Positions 34,561-48,900 of a stretch of DNA of 64,000 nucleotides are shown here, in pieces (position 1 is the first letter of the stretch; each line of letters starts with the position of its first letter). Both the position numbers and the translations under genes were made by a program. The notes under the pieces were generated by a model, which was not told the origin of the DNA, did not search any database, and worked only from the letters and a program-made list of their open reading frames with translations. Source of the stretch: Paragonimus westermani (lineage: Eukaryota; Platyhelminthes; Trematoda; Plagiorchiida; Troglotrematidae); the NCBI GenBank assembly GCA_008508345.1, contig QNGE01003036.1, positions 1 through 64,000 of the forward strand, written 5' to 3'.

Positions 34561-36957
34561 TAAAGCATACTTGGGATAAGGCACAGTTGCTCCTCAGTTC
34601 GGGTTTGAAAAGCTTGCAACCCATTGCCAGAGCACATCGCGTGTGCCACGACGGTGGCTGAGTCCGAAGTTTATCTCGACCGCCACTCTAACACTTAGTC
34701 AGCGCTCCAGGACACTTTCTTATGCACACACACATGTATGTCAAATGGCTCACAAGTAACTATGCATATTCACCCAGATATAGAATTTCATGCATAATAA
34801 CGGTGGAAATTCGTTTAGTTAGTCTCCGTTCGACATCCCCAGAATCATAAACTTCCTGCATTATGAAAGTTGACTCATTACCACCGTACCTGTTCATTTT
34901 GCCTTCTGAATGTAAATTTATAACAAGCCACTGACATCAAACTTGGTGCGTTATCGTGAGTACTTCAGCCTTACGGTTGGTCGTATAGTGAATCTCCGTC
35001 ATCTTCACTACCGTGGGCTACTTTCATTGAGATAACAACGTTTCCGCCGTCGCCAACGGAAAAGCCCCTCGACCGGTTTGACGCTTGTTTCAACTGCGAA
35101 GGTCAACCGTGGTTTCCATCGATGTTCATCTTCTCAGGCGGCTGTTTCGCAGCCTTACTAAAGGTCCCGTCACGCCCAACTCCCTAGCGCTCTAACTTGC
35201 TGCGTTGACGTCCGTTTGCATAAGGGGAGCGAATCAATAAATAAAGTTTGTTCGCAGATTAGCTGGTTCATTACTGTGACTTCCGATTCTTATTAACATA
35301 AGGTTGGAGAAACTTTAACGCACGAACCAGGGAGGTATCACCGCGATACGCATAAATATCCCTTTCGTATAGAGATTACTCGTCTGGAGAGACGGAAACA
35401 TCAGAAGATATCGCCTTTTAATTTAGTCCATTACCCATGCAACCCGCCTAGGTAGCACGACCGTCTTTTGCGTACCATAAAAGAACACTACAAATATACT
35501 CAAGAGACGGTCGAATGAAAATCTCTCCGTAACACTGTTTCGTTAAGAAAGTGTCTTGTTTTCAAGCTACATCCTAGTTCGTATTAGAAATACTACAATA
35601 TGCCACTTCAGTAAGATCACCGAGAATAGTGCATTGATCAATAAAATAGAACGCTTACTAGTCTGTGGTAACTTGGTGACCATCAAGTGCAAGGTGAAAT
35701 TTCACACACTTCGGCCAGTTGAACGAATTTTCAGAATCCAAATAAACGTGGAATATCTCAGCTATCGTTGGAATTTCGGTGGAAAAATATCCATTCAGTT
35801 CATGAGAACGACAGAGTAGCGAACAATAATTGTTTTCTGTGTTTGATCATTAGGCTAGTTACAACACAATAACTATGGAAACACGGACTATTGTGAGTCA
35901 GAAAAACGGTCAATATAGGTTAAGGACGACGTGTTTGTTATCAGTTACATGATCACTGTTCCCAATCATGGGCTTGATTGATTGCGGGCTAGATGAGGTT
36001 AAGTGTCCGCACGAAATTCTTCTGAGCACAGAGTTTGTCAGGGTTGCGCAATCGGATGTTTATGGTTTCGACAACGGTCAACATTCGAAGTCTCACCATT
36101 TTCGATCGATTCCCTGGTACTCCGTAGCCAGCGGCAATTTTGCTTCAAATATGTAGTCTGAGTTCTCCATATATTTCTCGTTCTCAAATCCAGAAACGAT
36201 GAGGCTGAAATTGCTTCGCCGGTGAGAATGTTGAGCGCCTTGTGTAAGACACTCAAAGGACACTCAGAAGACGATCGACCTTCTTAAGCTGCTGATGGGG
36301 CATTGAACGTCACTTTCGCTTGCAATCGTCACCTGGACATGATCTTCAGTCAAACCCAGAGAAGAGGGTAAAACATGACTAGTGTAGTCATTTACGTCAC
36401 AATTTCCTTTTCTCACTTACTACTGCGGTGCAATTACGTTGCGTTGTTATAATTCGCTAATGCTATTATTACCGTAACAACATGCTGTAGGCTTTTCGCC
36501 CTATTTTACCAATTATGGAAGATGGTAATTATTCACAAAACTCACGTTATTCTCCAGATATAAATATCAGCGAGATACACTTAATAACACCTACAAATTT
36601 GGGTAATCCGTAGTGGTTTTGGTGTGCATTAACCTTTTTGAAAGACGATAATCACACTGAAAACCAATCCTTGAGGGAACGATCGTCCACTGTTGGTTGG
36701 TTGAAATAGATACATATTTCTAATTGCCCTTCCAAGATTCAAATCATGTCGTAAGCCGTGAAAAAATTGACGGTAATTTAAAATCACATCTGATACATAA
36801 AAATCAATTACGATATATTCTGTTATGTGTGCCACAATTGCGACACTCAAAACTTGTTTTGTAGCATGTGCTGCGAAAGCTACGTTTAATTTATCATTAG
36901 AGCCACCAACGATTTGTGATACCTTGAGGTAGTAATTATTACCGTTTATTGTTTTAG
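34561..36957. other. No gene recognised; upstream region of the CFAP251-like gene
   Basis: No open frame with a known motif is seen. The first exon(s) of the gene that begins at 36958 should lie here or farther left, but its N-terminal region is poorly conserved and I cannot find it. AT content rises from about 35.5 kb. Confidence 0.4.
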
Positions 36958-36996
36958 ATTTACAAACGAATGAATGTGGTGAGGAAGATTTTGAAG
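36958..36996 (+). CDS. CFAP251: CFAP251-like exon (a), acidic N-terminal part
   Basis: It encodes LQTNECGEEDFE plus split codons at both ends. The acceptor is TTATTGTTTTAG and the donor GTAAAT. The acidic content agrees with the acidic N-terminal region of the family. No in-frame ATG lies between the upstream stop (about 36935) and this exon, so it cannot be the first exon unless translation starts at Met 37071-37073 in the next exon. This is the least certain exon. Confidence 0.5.
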
Positions 36997-39900
36997 GTAA
37001 ATGTGTTTTAATATATGTTGGAACATGCAATCAGATAAAAAGAATGATACAACAATTAACAAACAAGTCGATATGTTTTCCACCCTATGGTCAGAACCTT
37101 CAGCTGATCACATTCTTTTCCCTCTCTGGACTTTTGAATTTAATCAAAAGGTTCCAATTATCAATCTTAGCAAGAAAGGCACAACTATTATTCTGTATTC
37201 CTCTGCCAATCTTGTTGTTATGTCTGATATTGATAATAAAAAACAACGATTGCTACGAGGACATGTAACGTTATTCGATATTGATAACGGCCTTATTGCA
37301 GTGTAACGAAGTTACCTGTTTAGCGTGCAGTGTCGATAAGAGATGGCTTGTATCCGGTGACAAAGGTCCGGATAGTGCAGTTATTATCTGGGATGGAAAG
37401 ACTGGACAGTCCGTCAGAACCATGTTGTCCCCGCACAAGAATGGTGTAATATGCATTGCCTTGACTGAAGATGCACGTTATCTTGCTACACTAAGTGCGG
37501 ATGATTTCAACCAGAAGTTCGCTATTTGGAATTGGACCACCGGTAGCGAGATTCCGCTTTGTGAAGTTAATCTCACTGGTGAACATGTCTCCCAAAATCG
37601 GATCAGCTTCAAATCAGGAGATTATCATCATGTTGTCACGAACAGTCAAAGTCAAGTTATCTTTTACAATTGGGTGAGCCTTAGTTTATACACAGTTTAT
37701 TGCAGAATGTTAATGGTGAAATACATGCCTACGCTCCACCTCTAACTGACGAAGATTTCGACAAGAAAGTTGGAAGTTTTGTTGGCTCTCGTTGTATACC
37801 GGGATCAAACGTAGCGATAACTGCAACAACTCAGGGATTATTGGTTGTATGGGAAACCGATAAAACCAATTTACAAAGTACGTCCAATTCGTTATTATCA
37901 TTTTCATTTATGGCAGTGCCAGAAAACCCTTAGATAGAGCTCAGCATTATAAAGCAACCCCTATTTCTTCATTCGTTTATTACCGACAGTCAACCTTAGA
38001 AATGACAGCCATGAATTACAACCTGAGTGACGAGACCACCCTCTGAGTTTCTTCTGAGCGTCTTTTAAATATCCTTCAAGTGTTACGCAAGCGACCTTTA
38101 ATGGTTTCAGACAATGCATATGCAGGGCGCCGGAAAATTGAGGTAGAAAAACTTGCACAGAGCTCCGTCTAGTAATACACGTCAACACTGTTTACTCTCA
38201 GGCCGCCTGGTGTAAAGAGCTAAAAGCAAATCTACTCTCTGACTTCATTTTACGAGCAAAAAAATTCACAGCGTTTTCAGAAAATTTCTAGATTAGTATT
38301 AACATAAATATCTTGTAAAGAGCACGAGCAAGGTGACCGACAGTATTCACACAGGCGCACTAGTATTTTCTTCTCCAGTTCATCAATATCCTTTTCTACT
38401 GCCTTTTTGATTCAGATTTGACTGGTCTGGTGTGGTGGTCTCCACTTTCTGCCGGACAATTAATTGCTGCACAGCAGGGGAGAAAAGACAGGAAAACTCT
38501 ATTTAAAAATAGAGAATAAAAATAAAGAGTACAGGAAGAAATTAACTATTGAAAAAATAATTGCGTCTATATTTGAACTTCCAGCATCAAGGTGCCCACA
38601 CTTTTGAAACATCAACCGGAATATAAATGAAGGCGAGGCTTTGTCGCCAAGATATCTTGTCTGCATATTTCTCTGTCCTACGTCATTAAATGCACTCAAT
38701 TCACTGACAGCCCGGTTAATCAACGACCAAATTCACACGACCGAGTTACGTTAGCCGCCATCTTACCTAAAGTCTTCAGACACCGACTCTGTGAGTCGCG
38801 AGATCCTCAATCTGAGAGATGGACCCTACCTACAGTGACCAGCTCCGTTTGTGATAGATTTCATTCCTCTGTGCCAGGTCACCATCTGTCCATCTCGCAT
38901 CTTGTGCCAGTCGGTGGCAGCGTCGGCGAAGATTGCTCAGTGTGGTGAACAACTAGGTGGCTTTACTAGTGTATCATTTAACTGTCTAAGTCTGTTAAAT
39001 TGTGATGAATAGACGGAAGGAGTCGTTTGACAATCAGTGTCGAACATACGCTCTTTATCAGCAAATGAAAGCAGATATTAATGATCAAGTACCTGGAGAC
39101 GCCTCAGCCTAACAAATACGCGTTTCTGTCTCATCCCATACAACTCTGCCGTTTTGACGGTGCAATTGCTGTAATATTGACAGATCACTCAACGAACGGC
39201 GTACCCTTCCATTTTGTAACTGAGGAGGATGTGTGAAAAAACATACCATCGTACAAAATGTGAGACACCTTCAGGAAAACTAGCTCTCTCAGTATGTAGA
39301 TTGTATTGTGATCACCTCTGCCATCGCAAAATCCTAACATCCCTGCAGAGTGGAAGTTACCTTTCTAGTGTCACATTACGTACTCGGGGTATCTTTTGAG
39401 TATAACTCAACTACTGACCAATGACGTCAGACTCATTGCACCAGTCTATGTGGCACGGCTTCACCCATTGCTGGATGAAAGATTCATGCCACCACCACCG
39501 TTTTAGGCTAAGCCTACCAAATCAACAATAGTTCCGTTGTTACGAATGAGAATGACACTCATACTTTTCTTCGCTTGTTTGAACTCTTAGGACATAGTGA
39601 GTTTCCGCTGGCTCTCCTGTTCGTTAGCGGCTAGCAAACAAGCGAGCAGAAGGTTCTCTCACTTTGTTCTCGTTGGTGCCTCAACGTGAGGTATCTTTGT
39701 ACAGTTAGTGAACTGGATATATGCAATCATCTGCCTTCCCCCGAACTACGTTATTCTAAGGCTGGGGAACTTCTAGGAGCGACGATCGAATATCAGAGGT
39801 GTTAGTTGCCAAAATGATCTGGTTCAAGCTTAGTATGATTAGTCGCCTGGAACCTGGCGATTAATTTCCGTAGCCCCACGCTATTTTATACTTATATCTT

Positions 39901-42900
39901 ACCTACACGTTCAGTTACCTTGAAGCTGGTTCACAGTTTTAGCCTACCTGATAGTTGTAAAATATCTTGACAGTCCACACCGAATTTACAACTGAATGGC
40001 ACTTTTTCAAAACCATCTGCTAAGTGTCCTTAAGTTTAGGTATCTGGATTAGTTAACTGTACATGACATTTGCTGGATGTTTTTATAACCAGCGAAAGAC
40101 TCTATGTCTTTTTAAACCATATCCCAACCAGTTGAGAGCTTTTCGACGAACTACATAATATATAATCACTTCATACTTATATAACGCTTTAAACAATACA
40201 GATTGAATTATCCGCTCTGTTTTTGCGTAGTTATCCCGGCTCACTTTATGTTATTCTGTATAAAAGATGGTATGCATGCGTGTCCTCCATTGAACAGATT
40301 TGACAAAAACTCACCGATTAGCACAAGTCGGCATCAGATACATAATGAGCGTGAGTATGAATAATTAATCTTACGTTTGAAAAATCACTAGTAGATACGT
40401 GAGTACTGAAGTTTCCGTCATGGCTAAGTGGTTCACCCAAGGTTTTGCCCACTGGTTATGGAATAACGTACAAGTCACACTGCCGGCTTTATCACGTTAA
40501 CATCTAACTGTGTGCTGCACGATTTACCGTAAAGATTCTTCGCACTGTTTGACATGTCAAAAACTATTTTAACCGATGCTGGCTCCCAAATGCTTTTTTA
40601 TGTGCATAAAGGTGAGCAAACAATCCAGCAGATTACATCTCGCACTTGAGTATTATTATTACCGTAAAGTAAATTTGACAATAAATAAACTTCAAAAAGA
40701 TTCTACGTTAGAATTTTTACCTGTTCTAGATCATTTTTAATTTAACTTGATTTGACATGTATACTCGAGTAAACGTAGTGAAGTGAAGATTGGGATAAAA
40801 CCAAGACGAATCAACCAACATAGCCGCTCTACTTGAATGAATCCCACGGAGCAACCAAGCATAGTAATGCTGGCCTCATTGGGCAACACAAAACAGGAAA
40901 GTCAAACTGTAACACGTTTGAGCAACGTGTGGATTTTCTCCCAGGGTTCTGGCATCTACTATACTTTGCCGACTCACAACAGCTCGAGAGGTGTACATTA
41001 GGGAAGAACAGGCAGCGTTTCGTCCCGGGTGAGGATGTATAGATCACCTTTCTACTGTTCGTCAAGTTCTGTAGCAACGTCATGTATATCGCCGGCCAAC
41101 AATTGTTGTTTGTCTCGACTATAAAGGTGCGTTCGATTCAGTGGATCGATCTACACTTTTAGAGTCGCTCAAACGCAGAGGTGTGCCGACTAAGTACGTG
41201 AACATACTGTCGGCACTCTTTTCCCATACTTCAGCTTAGGTTAGGGTTTACGATGAGCTGTCTGACAGCTTCGGCATCATGAGCGGCGCACGTCAAGGCT
41301 GTCCGCTCTCGCCAGTTTTTTTAAATTCCGTCACAGACGAAATACTGGAGAATTATCTCCGGCAGTCACAAGATGCCGGCGTGGACCTCCTACCTGGTGA
41401 AGGACTGACTAATCTCGATCATGCTGACGACAAGGTGTTGCTGTTTGACAACTTTCAATCGGCACAAACAATGCTAGACGCTATTTTGCGTCCTGCGAAA
41501 TACTTCGTAATGTGTTTTGCAGCCTCAAAATGCGAAGTAATTCTGGAGGATTGTTGTTATCACGTAGGTTTGATGTAAGATAATGTAGTCATGGAAGTTG
41601 TTGACCGGTTTGTTTACCTGGGATATTGCATCGGCGGTGGCAGAGGTGTAGGGAGTGAAACAGAAGCGTGCATCTCTAAGGCTAGGACAGTATTTGCTAA
41701 TCTGGGGGCATCTCTGGTGACATATATGTATTTCTCTGAAGCCTAAAGAGTCGCGTATATAAGACAACGGCGGGGGCCGTATTAATTTACGGCAGCGAAA
41801 CCTAGTCGCTCAGGGTAGAAGACGTGAACCGTCTCCAGGTGTTTGATCACCGATGTCTGTGTCCAATCGCCCGTATCGGGTGGCACCAGCGTGTAAGTAA
41901 CGAAGAGGTTAGAAAGCGGGTGTTTGGTAGTGATCATCAAACGAGTTCTTTTGTCCAGTCTCCATGTTTTCACGGGCTTAGATTGTTAGGTCGTGTATTG
42001 TGAATGCAAGCTAGTCGTCTTCCACACCGAGCACTGTTCGCTGACACTACGACGGACTGGTATAAGGTGTGAGGTGGACAGATAATGACCTGGCGTAGGG
42101 AAATGTAGTCGTTTGCCAAGGAGCTGGCCACTGTAGATCGAGTTCTTCTCCCGATCTGGGGCCCTTGCGACTCACAGAGTCGGTGGCTTGAGATATTAGG
42201 TGAGATGACGGCTAATGGAGCCCAGTGGCGTGAGTGTTGTCGTTGTTTGTCCGAGTTGTCTGTAAGGTGAGTGCATCTAATGACGTGGAGCAGTGAATGC
42301 TGTAAATGGGCTGTCTTGTTGATGACATTATACTCTCACTTGCAGCTCGGTTGTCTGTTTGCAAGGTGTAGACACCTTGATGTTGAATGTTTGACGGTAG
42401 ACGTAATTATTTTCAGTAGTTAAGTATCTTTCCGTCCCCTGCTTTTTTTCTCTTTCTGTATAAAGTTTGCTTTTTATCCATAGTTTTGTGGCAGTTAAGC
42501 GTTAGTTTGAACCACTGATGTATTGCAGTCTATGACGGTTGGGTGAAGAAAGCGGTTTGCACTGAGATTTTGTGAAAAATTACAGACTCAACGCAGTCAA
42601 CTAGACTGCAACTGTATCATTGTGATCGTCGACGTCTTTACACGTGAATGATAGTTAGCAAAGTAACAGGTAATAGGAAGGAAATGGGCAAGCTATTTGA
42701 TTCTCGCCGACACAAATATCATAATCGTGAAGAAAGGCCAGTTATGCAAAAAAGTATCGAAAGGCGAGAAATGGAGAAACGAACGCAGCAATAACGAAAT
42801 TTGTGGTCAGAAACATTTTTCGGATACAACCGCAAGAAAAATGTGGCTTGTTATCAAAAACCTTTTTAACCGTCTCTGTCTCATTAGTCTAGCAAAATAT

Positions 42901-45900
42901 ACCTAGTTGTAAAGTTATTGACCGAAGCTAAATTAATGGATACCGGTCAGGTCACTTTGCATTGCGCTGCCTTAGCTGTTCATATTGTATGCAGAACCAA
43001 ACGTTTTCACTCGAACAGTAATGTGGATGGAATTGTAGATGAAAAACCACAAAAATATATGGTTGCAAACCACAACGGTTGGGAATTGTTTTGCGCAATC
43101 GTTCTTCTATTATTAAAAAATCTGCGATATTCTTGAACAGCTCCAAAGAAGTAACCAAGGCAAGCCAGTTTTGCAAACACTTCTTTGAAATTCTGATATC
43201 AAAGCCCACATTATTAATCACTGTTAAAAGACATACCACTTCTAGTACTTGTAGTCGGCGCGTTATATTAACGGATTTTTTAATCGTCGTTAGAATGAAG
43301 GCTGACGGCCTTGAGGTAAACTACGATATATTGATCCAGCCTTTCTTGTTCGGCGAACATCATCGTGTGGATCTATCCTCCATGAATATTGTCGGCAGTG
43401 AAACTGCCCCTCGGCACTGTTTTTACATCAAAGCGGTTTCACTATTTTATAAACTGGGCAAGCTTTGTGACCTCCGTTTGTGGTAAAACCGATTTATATC
43501 AATCATCACGGAGAACTGGCGTAGAGATGTGCGGAATGGCGAGCTGTCTAACCCGGCATGACAATGTTTCGCAGTGATAGAACAATTGTTGAAGGAGGTG
43601 GCGCACAGGTTTTATTCGAGATCGCATCTGAAGGCCTCAAGTCTTTGCATCAGATTGTTACTGATTCTCTGAGAAACAGTCTGGCAATTAGTAAAGACCA
43701 CAAAAATTGCCTATAGGAAATTCGAAGCACTGCACTGAGCTCTGGTGGTTACTGACAGCTCATCATTAGGAATTTCTCCAGTGCTGTTAACAGCCATTTT
43801 TTAATAAGATGTCTTTGTCCTAGTAGAAAATCCAGACATCCACGGAGTATAATGGGACGTTCACTCACACTAAGGAGTTCAGCACGGAACAGATCCCAAT
43901 CAGAACAAAGTGACTTTGTTTTTGTTGCGTATTTCACGTGACGCAATTATATTTTGGACACTGTCAGAAAGGACTGAGTTTGTTGTCAACGCTGTCTTGC
44001 TAGTAAGCTTACAAATGAACCCTAATCTCTTCTACAATAAAGTCGCAGCACACACAAGGAGCAAGACTGAAACTTCATAACTGCGAACTTCTGGCGGATT
44101 TGCCAATACAAGTGCAGAGGCGATCAACACTCGGAGTAAACGGTACGTAAGTGTGCACAACTGTAAATCATCAACGACTTTCGTGAGCATAGGCAGCAAC
44201 TCGATTGAATCACTTAAGATTTTAGTGTCACAAGTCGGAGTCAGTTTAGAAAACCTACTAACTCACAAATTACCCGGCGCAGACTTCGGTTTACCAAGCT
44301 GCGCCACAGATTTAGCAAGGCCGCTTGCAGCGCTTCTAGTTGCTATTCATCAACCGGAATTTCATTGAGAAAATGAAAACGGTCTACAATCACACTCATG
44401 TTTGAAAGTGGGCGCAGAGTTGGTCCAGCAAACTATCGACCAATAGGGTTACCTTAAATTTTCTCTATAGTGTTGGAGAGCCAACTAGATGACTCTCGGG
44501 GCTATGGTTGAATGTCTGCAACTCGTCGTCAAGAAACAACAAAGCTCCTGTGGGGCTACACAAACAAGCTGATCACTCTTGATGTTTGAACAGAGGTTTC
44601 AGTCACAAGGTTTATTTCGGCTTTTATGAGGTCTTTGATAGGGTTGATCACCTCATCTTGCTGCAGGAACTGATTAGTCATGGCAATGGCGAGCTATGAC
44701 CTACCTGGTTAGTGGACTGTCTAACTAAATGTAAGCTCACCGTCAAGCTGAATGGCAGATTTCAAATTGGTTCCTAGCCAACAGTGACGTTCCGCAAAGA
44801 TCAGTTTTTAGACTCCTGTTATTCATTCTTTTTGTACTTAGAATACCCAGCACAGTTTTTTTTTATCGCGGATGATGCAAATCTCTGGCGATTTCTGAAA
44901 TGTCCAGAAGATGTGGATATCTTACAGAACGATTTGAACTGCCTGAACCGGTGGTCTATAGAACATCACTTGTTGATCAGCGTCAACAAACGTAAAGTCG
45001 TGCACGTTCATCATCGAAATTCTACTGGCTATTACCTCGGCGACAAAAACTGCCTGCGTTAGAACACGAAAGAAAAGTAGGGACAGTGGTGGCAAACGGT
45101 TTGAGTTTGTCTGCAACCTGTGTTGTTATGGCTAAAAAGCAGCAAGTAATCTAATCCCTTCTAGAAAGAATTTGTGGGAACTTCCCCCTTGATGCACTTC
45201 CCACTGTTTGCCTACATAATCCGCCCACAATTGAGAACGATCATACAGACTTGCTGTCCCTATCGTAAGAAAGATTTGACTTTTGGTGATAGTGTTCAGA
45301 GACGGACCACTAGAACAAATGTGATTCTCAGTAAAATTACTTACCCGGAAAGGCGAGCAAGGGCAGGTCAACTTTGAACGAATTACAGACACCTCAAGTA
45401 GGTCTAATTCCTACCCACAAACTACTCCACACACCGGGTCATCCACTGGCACATCTCCTTCCGTTATACAAGGATGAACGTTTAAGAGGTCAGTAGCTGT
45501 AACTTTGAGACAAAACAGGTGGGTTGCTCTGCAGAGAGAAAACTGATTCACAGTCGGAGTCTGTTCACAGTGTTACGCCTTACCGAACTCTGCGATCACG
45601 GGTGAATTGGTAGAGAGTTTTGAAATGTTATTCATACATGGAAGACAGCCGGTACTGAAAGTTTTCTAACCGTTACCCCAGTTTAATCTCACAGGGTACT
45701 TAGCATGTCTGACTACACGTTGTTTCAGTTTATTACAGTGACCGTAGATGAAAGAATTACAACCAGAAGTTCCGTCGAATTCAGCTTTTGGTTAGTTGCA
45801 TTCCTTACACCTACAAATCGTTCAGTACAACTTTTCACCCACTGCCACAGAGACAGGAACGCAACAGCGCAAATCCTTTACCCTTCTGTAATAACTTATA

Positions 45901-48900
45901 AACTTATTTTCTGATTTGGTTGTTTGCCCTCAACGTATGAACTGTTCAAAAAAATAAACAGGACCTAAACATTTGAATTACCAATTTGTCAATAAATGCA
46001 CATCTGCTGTCCGTTTTCAACTTTTTAGAATGACTGAATTATACCATAGCCGTATAAATGAAAGTTAAGCATGGCAGCAGCCAGCACCCACCCAGATAAT
46101 TATCTGAATTTAGAGAAGCATGTCAGGTTTGGAGGTTTTATGTCAGGATAAAGTGCTCGCTTTGCGATTACTGTATTTCTTGTCGGCAATGTTTGTTGAC
46201 TATTTGCCTCTGACCGCTTTCCTGTTTTCTCTAGAGGACGCTGCGGAATCGCGGTATAAAAAAGCAGTGAAGCTGGTCCCAATACACGACAAACCAATCA
46301 CATTTCTGACCATCACAAAAAGGTGAATGATGAATACTTCCTAGTTTAAAGCAAGAGTCAGCTATTTAGTGTGGAAATGATCAGTGTTTTCTGAATATCA
46401 CACGTACAATTCGGCCCATCTGAACTAAACAAGAAAAGTTGATGAGAGTTTCCATCAATATAAAAAGGGTGGCACACACTTTTAAAATTCACGTTAATTT
46501 CAATTCTACGCATTAGTAAACTCAACAAAATTCCAGTTTTTTATGGAGTTTGACTGGAACATCGCTTGTCAACGTTTTTGCCCCACTGAAAAATTAGTAC
46601 TGTCCCTTTGCCTTGATATTTACTGGATTGAATTTAGGTGCAAAATAATCCACTATAGTAGGATTTTTTCATACGTGTAATCATTGTTGACTTCATGGAA
46701 TTCAGTCTCTACTCTCTCCAGCCACAGACATAAGTTATAATGAACAGATTTTTTTAATTTTCGGTCTCTAAAGTGTGTCTGACTAATGTACAAAAGGATA
46801 GTCTCATATTTAATTGAATTCTCTTTCTAAATAGATCACTTGTTAAACACAGTGAGAAAATTTGGAGCATCCTTTATCTGTCAAGAATTTGAACAAAACA
46901 TAAAGTAGGCTAATACTGCGCACTTTATGTCCGGTTAGATTACGCTACATCTTAACAAGTGCATATTACAGACCATTTAAATATCAGTATGAGAAATCGA
47001 ACAAAATACCAAAGAGAGTCAATTGTCAGAGTGTACATTCATTGTCGCTACCTGGGTAGCGACAGTGAGAAAAAGCAAACTTCTAACTTTGATCTTCACA
47101 ATTTTTCTCATTCGCCTCTCAGTATTTTTGACACTTCAAACAAAATGTCATCAAATAGCTATCCGTGTTTCAATAAAATGAATGTGAAATTGTGCCGAGC
47201 AATTTTCTCTTACCAAATTGGTGAGCCTGATGATTACTTCTCCTGATGTATAGTGTGAACACTTTGATGACCGTTCACCATGAGGCTATGTTTACGGTGA
47301 GGAATGAAATCATATATGCAAACTGACGATCAAATCATTCACGCTCACCACTCTTAAAACGACCGGGAACAACAGAATTCCCAACAATTGCTTATGACCA
47401 GCTGATTAGCTGTAATGGAGTAAACAGTATGATCTGTGTATCAAAAAAACCTTCACTTGCAAATACGCTGCAAAATGATGAGCATAGAATGTGATTACAG
47501 AAACGTTAAAAATTTCGAAAAGTAAACATAAAGTAATGTCCAATGAGGAAACTAAAAGGTACAAAGAAAAACAGCCAACTGATTATGACAGAACTGTCCG
47601 GCATAAAACATCTACACCAAACAGGTCGCATTCGCTTGAAGTGGTCAGCCAAAATTGATTTTCATCACAATAAACCATTCATTTTTCTGACAGACATGCG
47701 CCTGAAGTTTGCTTTGTTTGAAACCATTCTGACAGCAAACATTTATCATTCCACTGACATTCTCTTCTGTATTGCGCATAGTTTTCCTAAGTTTAACAGC
47801 AGTAGCTACATGAAAGAAATGGGTCGCAAGAATTGGTGTTGGTTAATGGTAAAAATCAAAGGTGCGGCTGACAGCTAATAAGTCGGCGTGGTGGGTACTA
47901 AGCAAACTAAAACGTCTAACATCGTGTTTAAGGAGGCTATAAACAGAACAATCCTGCAACAAATGCCTTTGCCAAAGCAGTATGTTGCTTCCGGTTCTCA
48001 AATGGATGGAAAGTAGTCTGTAACAATTCGGTTCATGTTTCCTAGAAATTCAAGGTGTGGGATAAGGCGATTGATTACCCTGAGCTGTCTGATGTTTGCA
48101 GGTAAGGCAATTATTTGTTAGAATGGTTTAGAACTGGTCATTTTAACATATAACTAGTTAGTTGTGAAGGCTTCTGTTTCGTGGGAACTAAGTGTGTGGG
48201 TAACTTGCTATATATTTTCTTGTTACATGAAAAATCAAGTCAATCGTCAGTCGGCTACAATGATCTGATTGTTTGTTCACCAATAATTGTACTAAAGACA
48301 TCGCGAGATATAAGTATTTCGTTTATCCTCTGCATCAGAATCTATAAGACGTGCGGATAGCGATCACAGTAGAAACGGTCAACGATTTGATTTGTATGAA
48401 ACAACGATTGTCATCAGTTGCTAAGTCATGATAGTCATTCTTCCACGTTATTCACACTGCCGCAACTGTGCAGTTGGTTATCATCATGACCACTAAGCCA
48501 GATATGCCAATACGGTTTGGACTTAAAGTGAGTTACAAAACTGTTATAAGATTAGCAATAATTAAAAAGGACCTATCAGATTTCACTCTGAGCGAAATTA
48601 AAAGTCCATAATTCCCGCTAACCATTTTAAGGCTGATAGCACTATCTGGATATACACTTTTTTCGGTCTACCCTTTCCATCTTTAGTTACCTCATATGAT
48701 GGCCCATTATATAGTGAAAATATATTGGTATTTCAAAATATTAAAAACCTTGACATTTTACTATCGCCGTAAGCAATTGTTATATAAGTTCGTTTAGAAG
48801 ATTTCGCGATCTTAAATTGTACCACTTGTAGTATTTAGAGCGGTCGATAAAGATAACTGTTTTACATGATGCAGCCTTGACTTCGGTTAGTAAAGACAAA

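Larger units (their letters stand above)
37878..46234 (+). other. CFAP251-like intron, 8,357 nt, with retroelement fragments
   Basis: Donor GTACGT, acceptor TTTTCTCTAG. It contains an RTE-like fragment (41000-42270) and a CR1-like fragment (44399-45480), both in sense orientation. The remaining parts (37878-40999, 42271-44398, 45481-46234) hold only short frames; 42918-43486 has two open stretches I cannot identify. Confidence 0.8.

Noticed and set aside
47543..47878. 111-codon plus-strand open frame in an intron
   Set aside because: No motif, no similarity to the WD40 gene or to any retroelement I know; AT-rich DNA gives such frames by chance.
48047..48104. Exon-like piece KFKVWDKAIDYPELSDVC flanked by AG and GTAAGG in a CFAP251-like intron
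   Set aside because: It does not fit the family between the flanking exons, which already join in phase without it.
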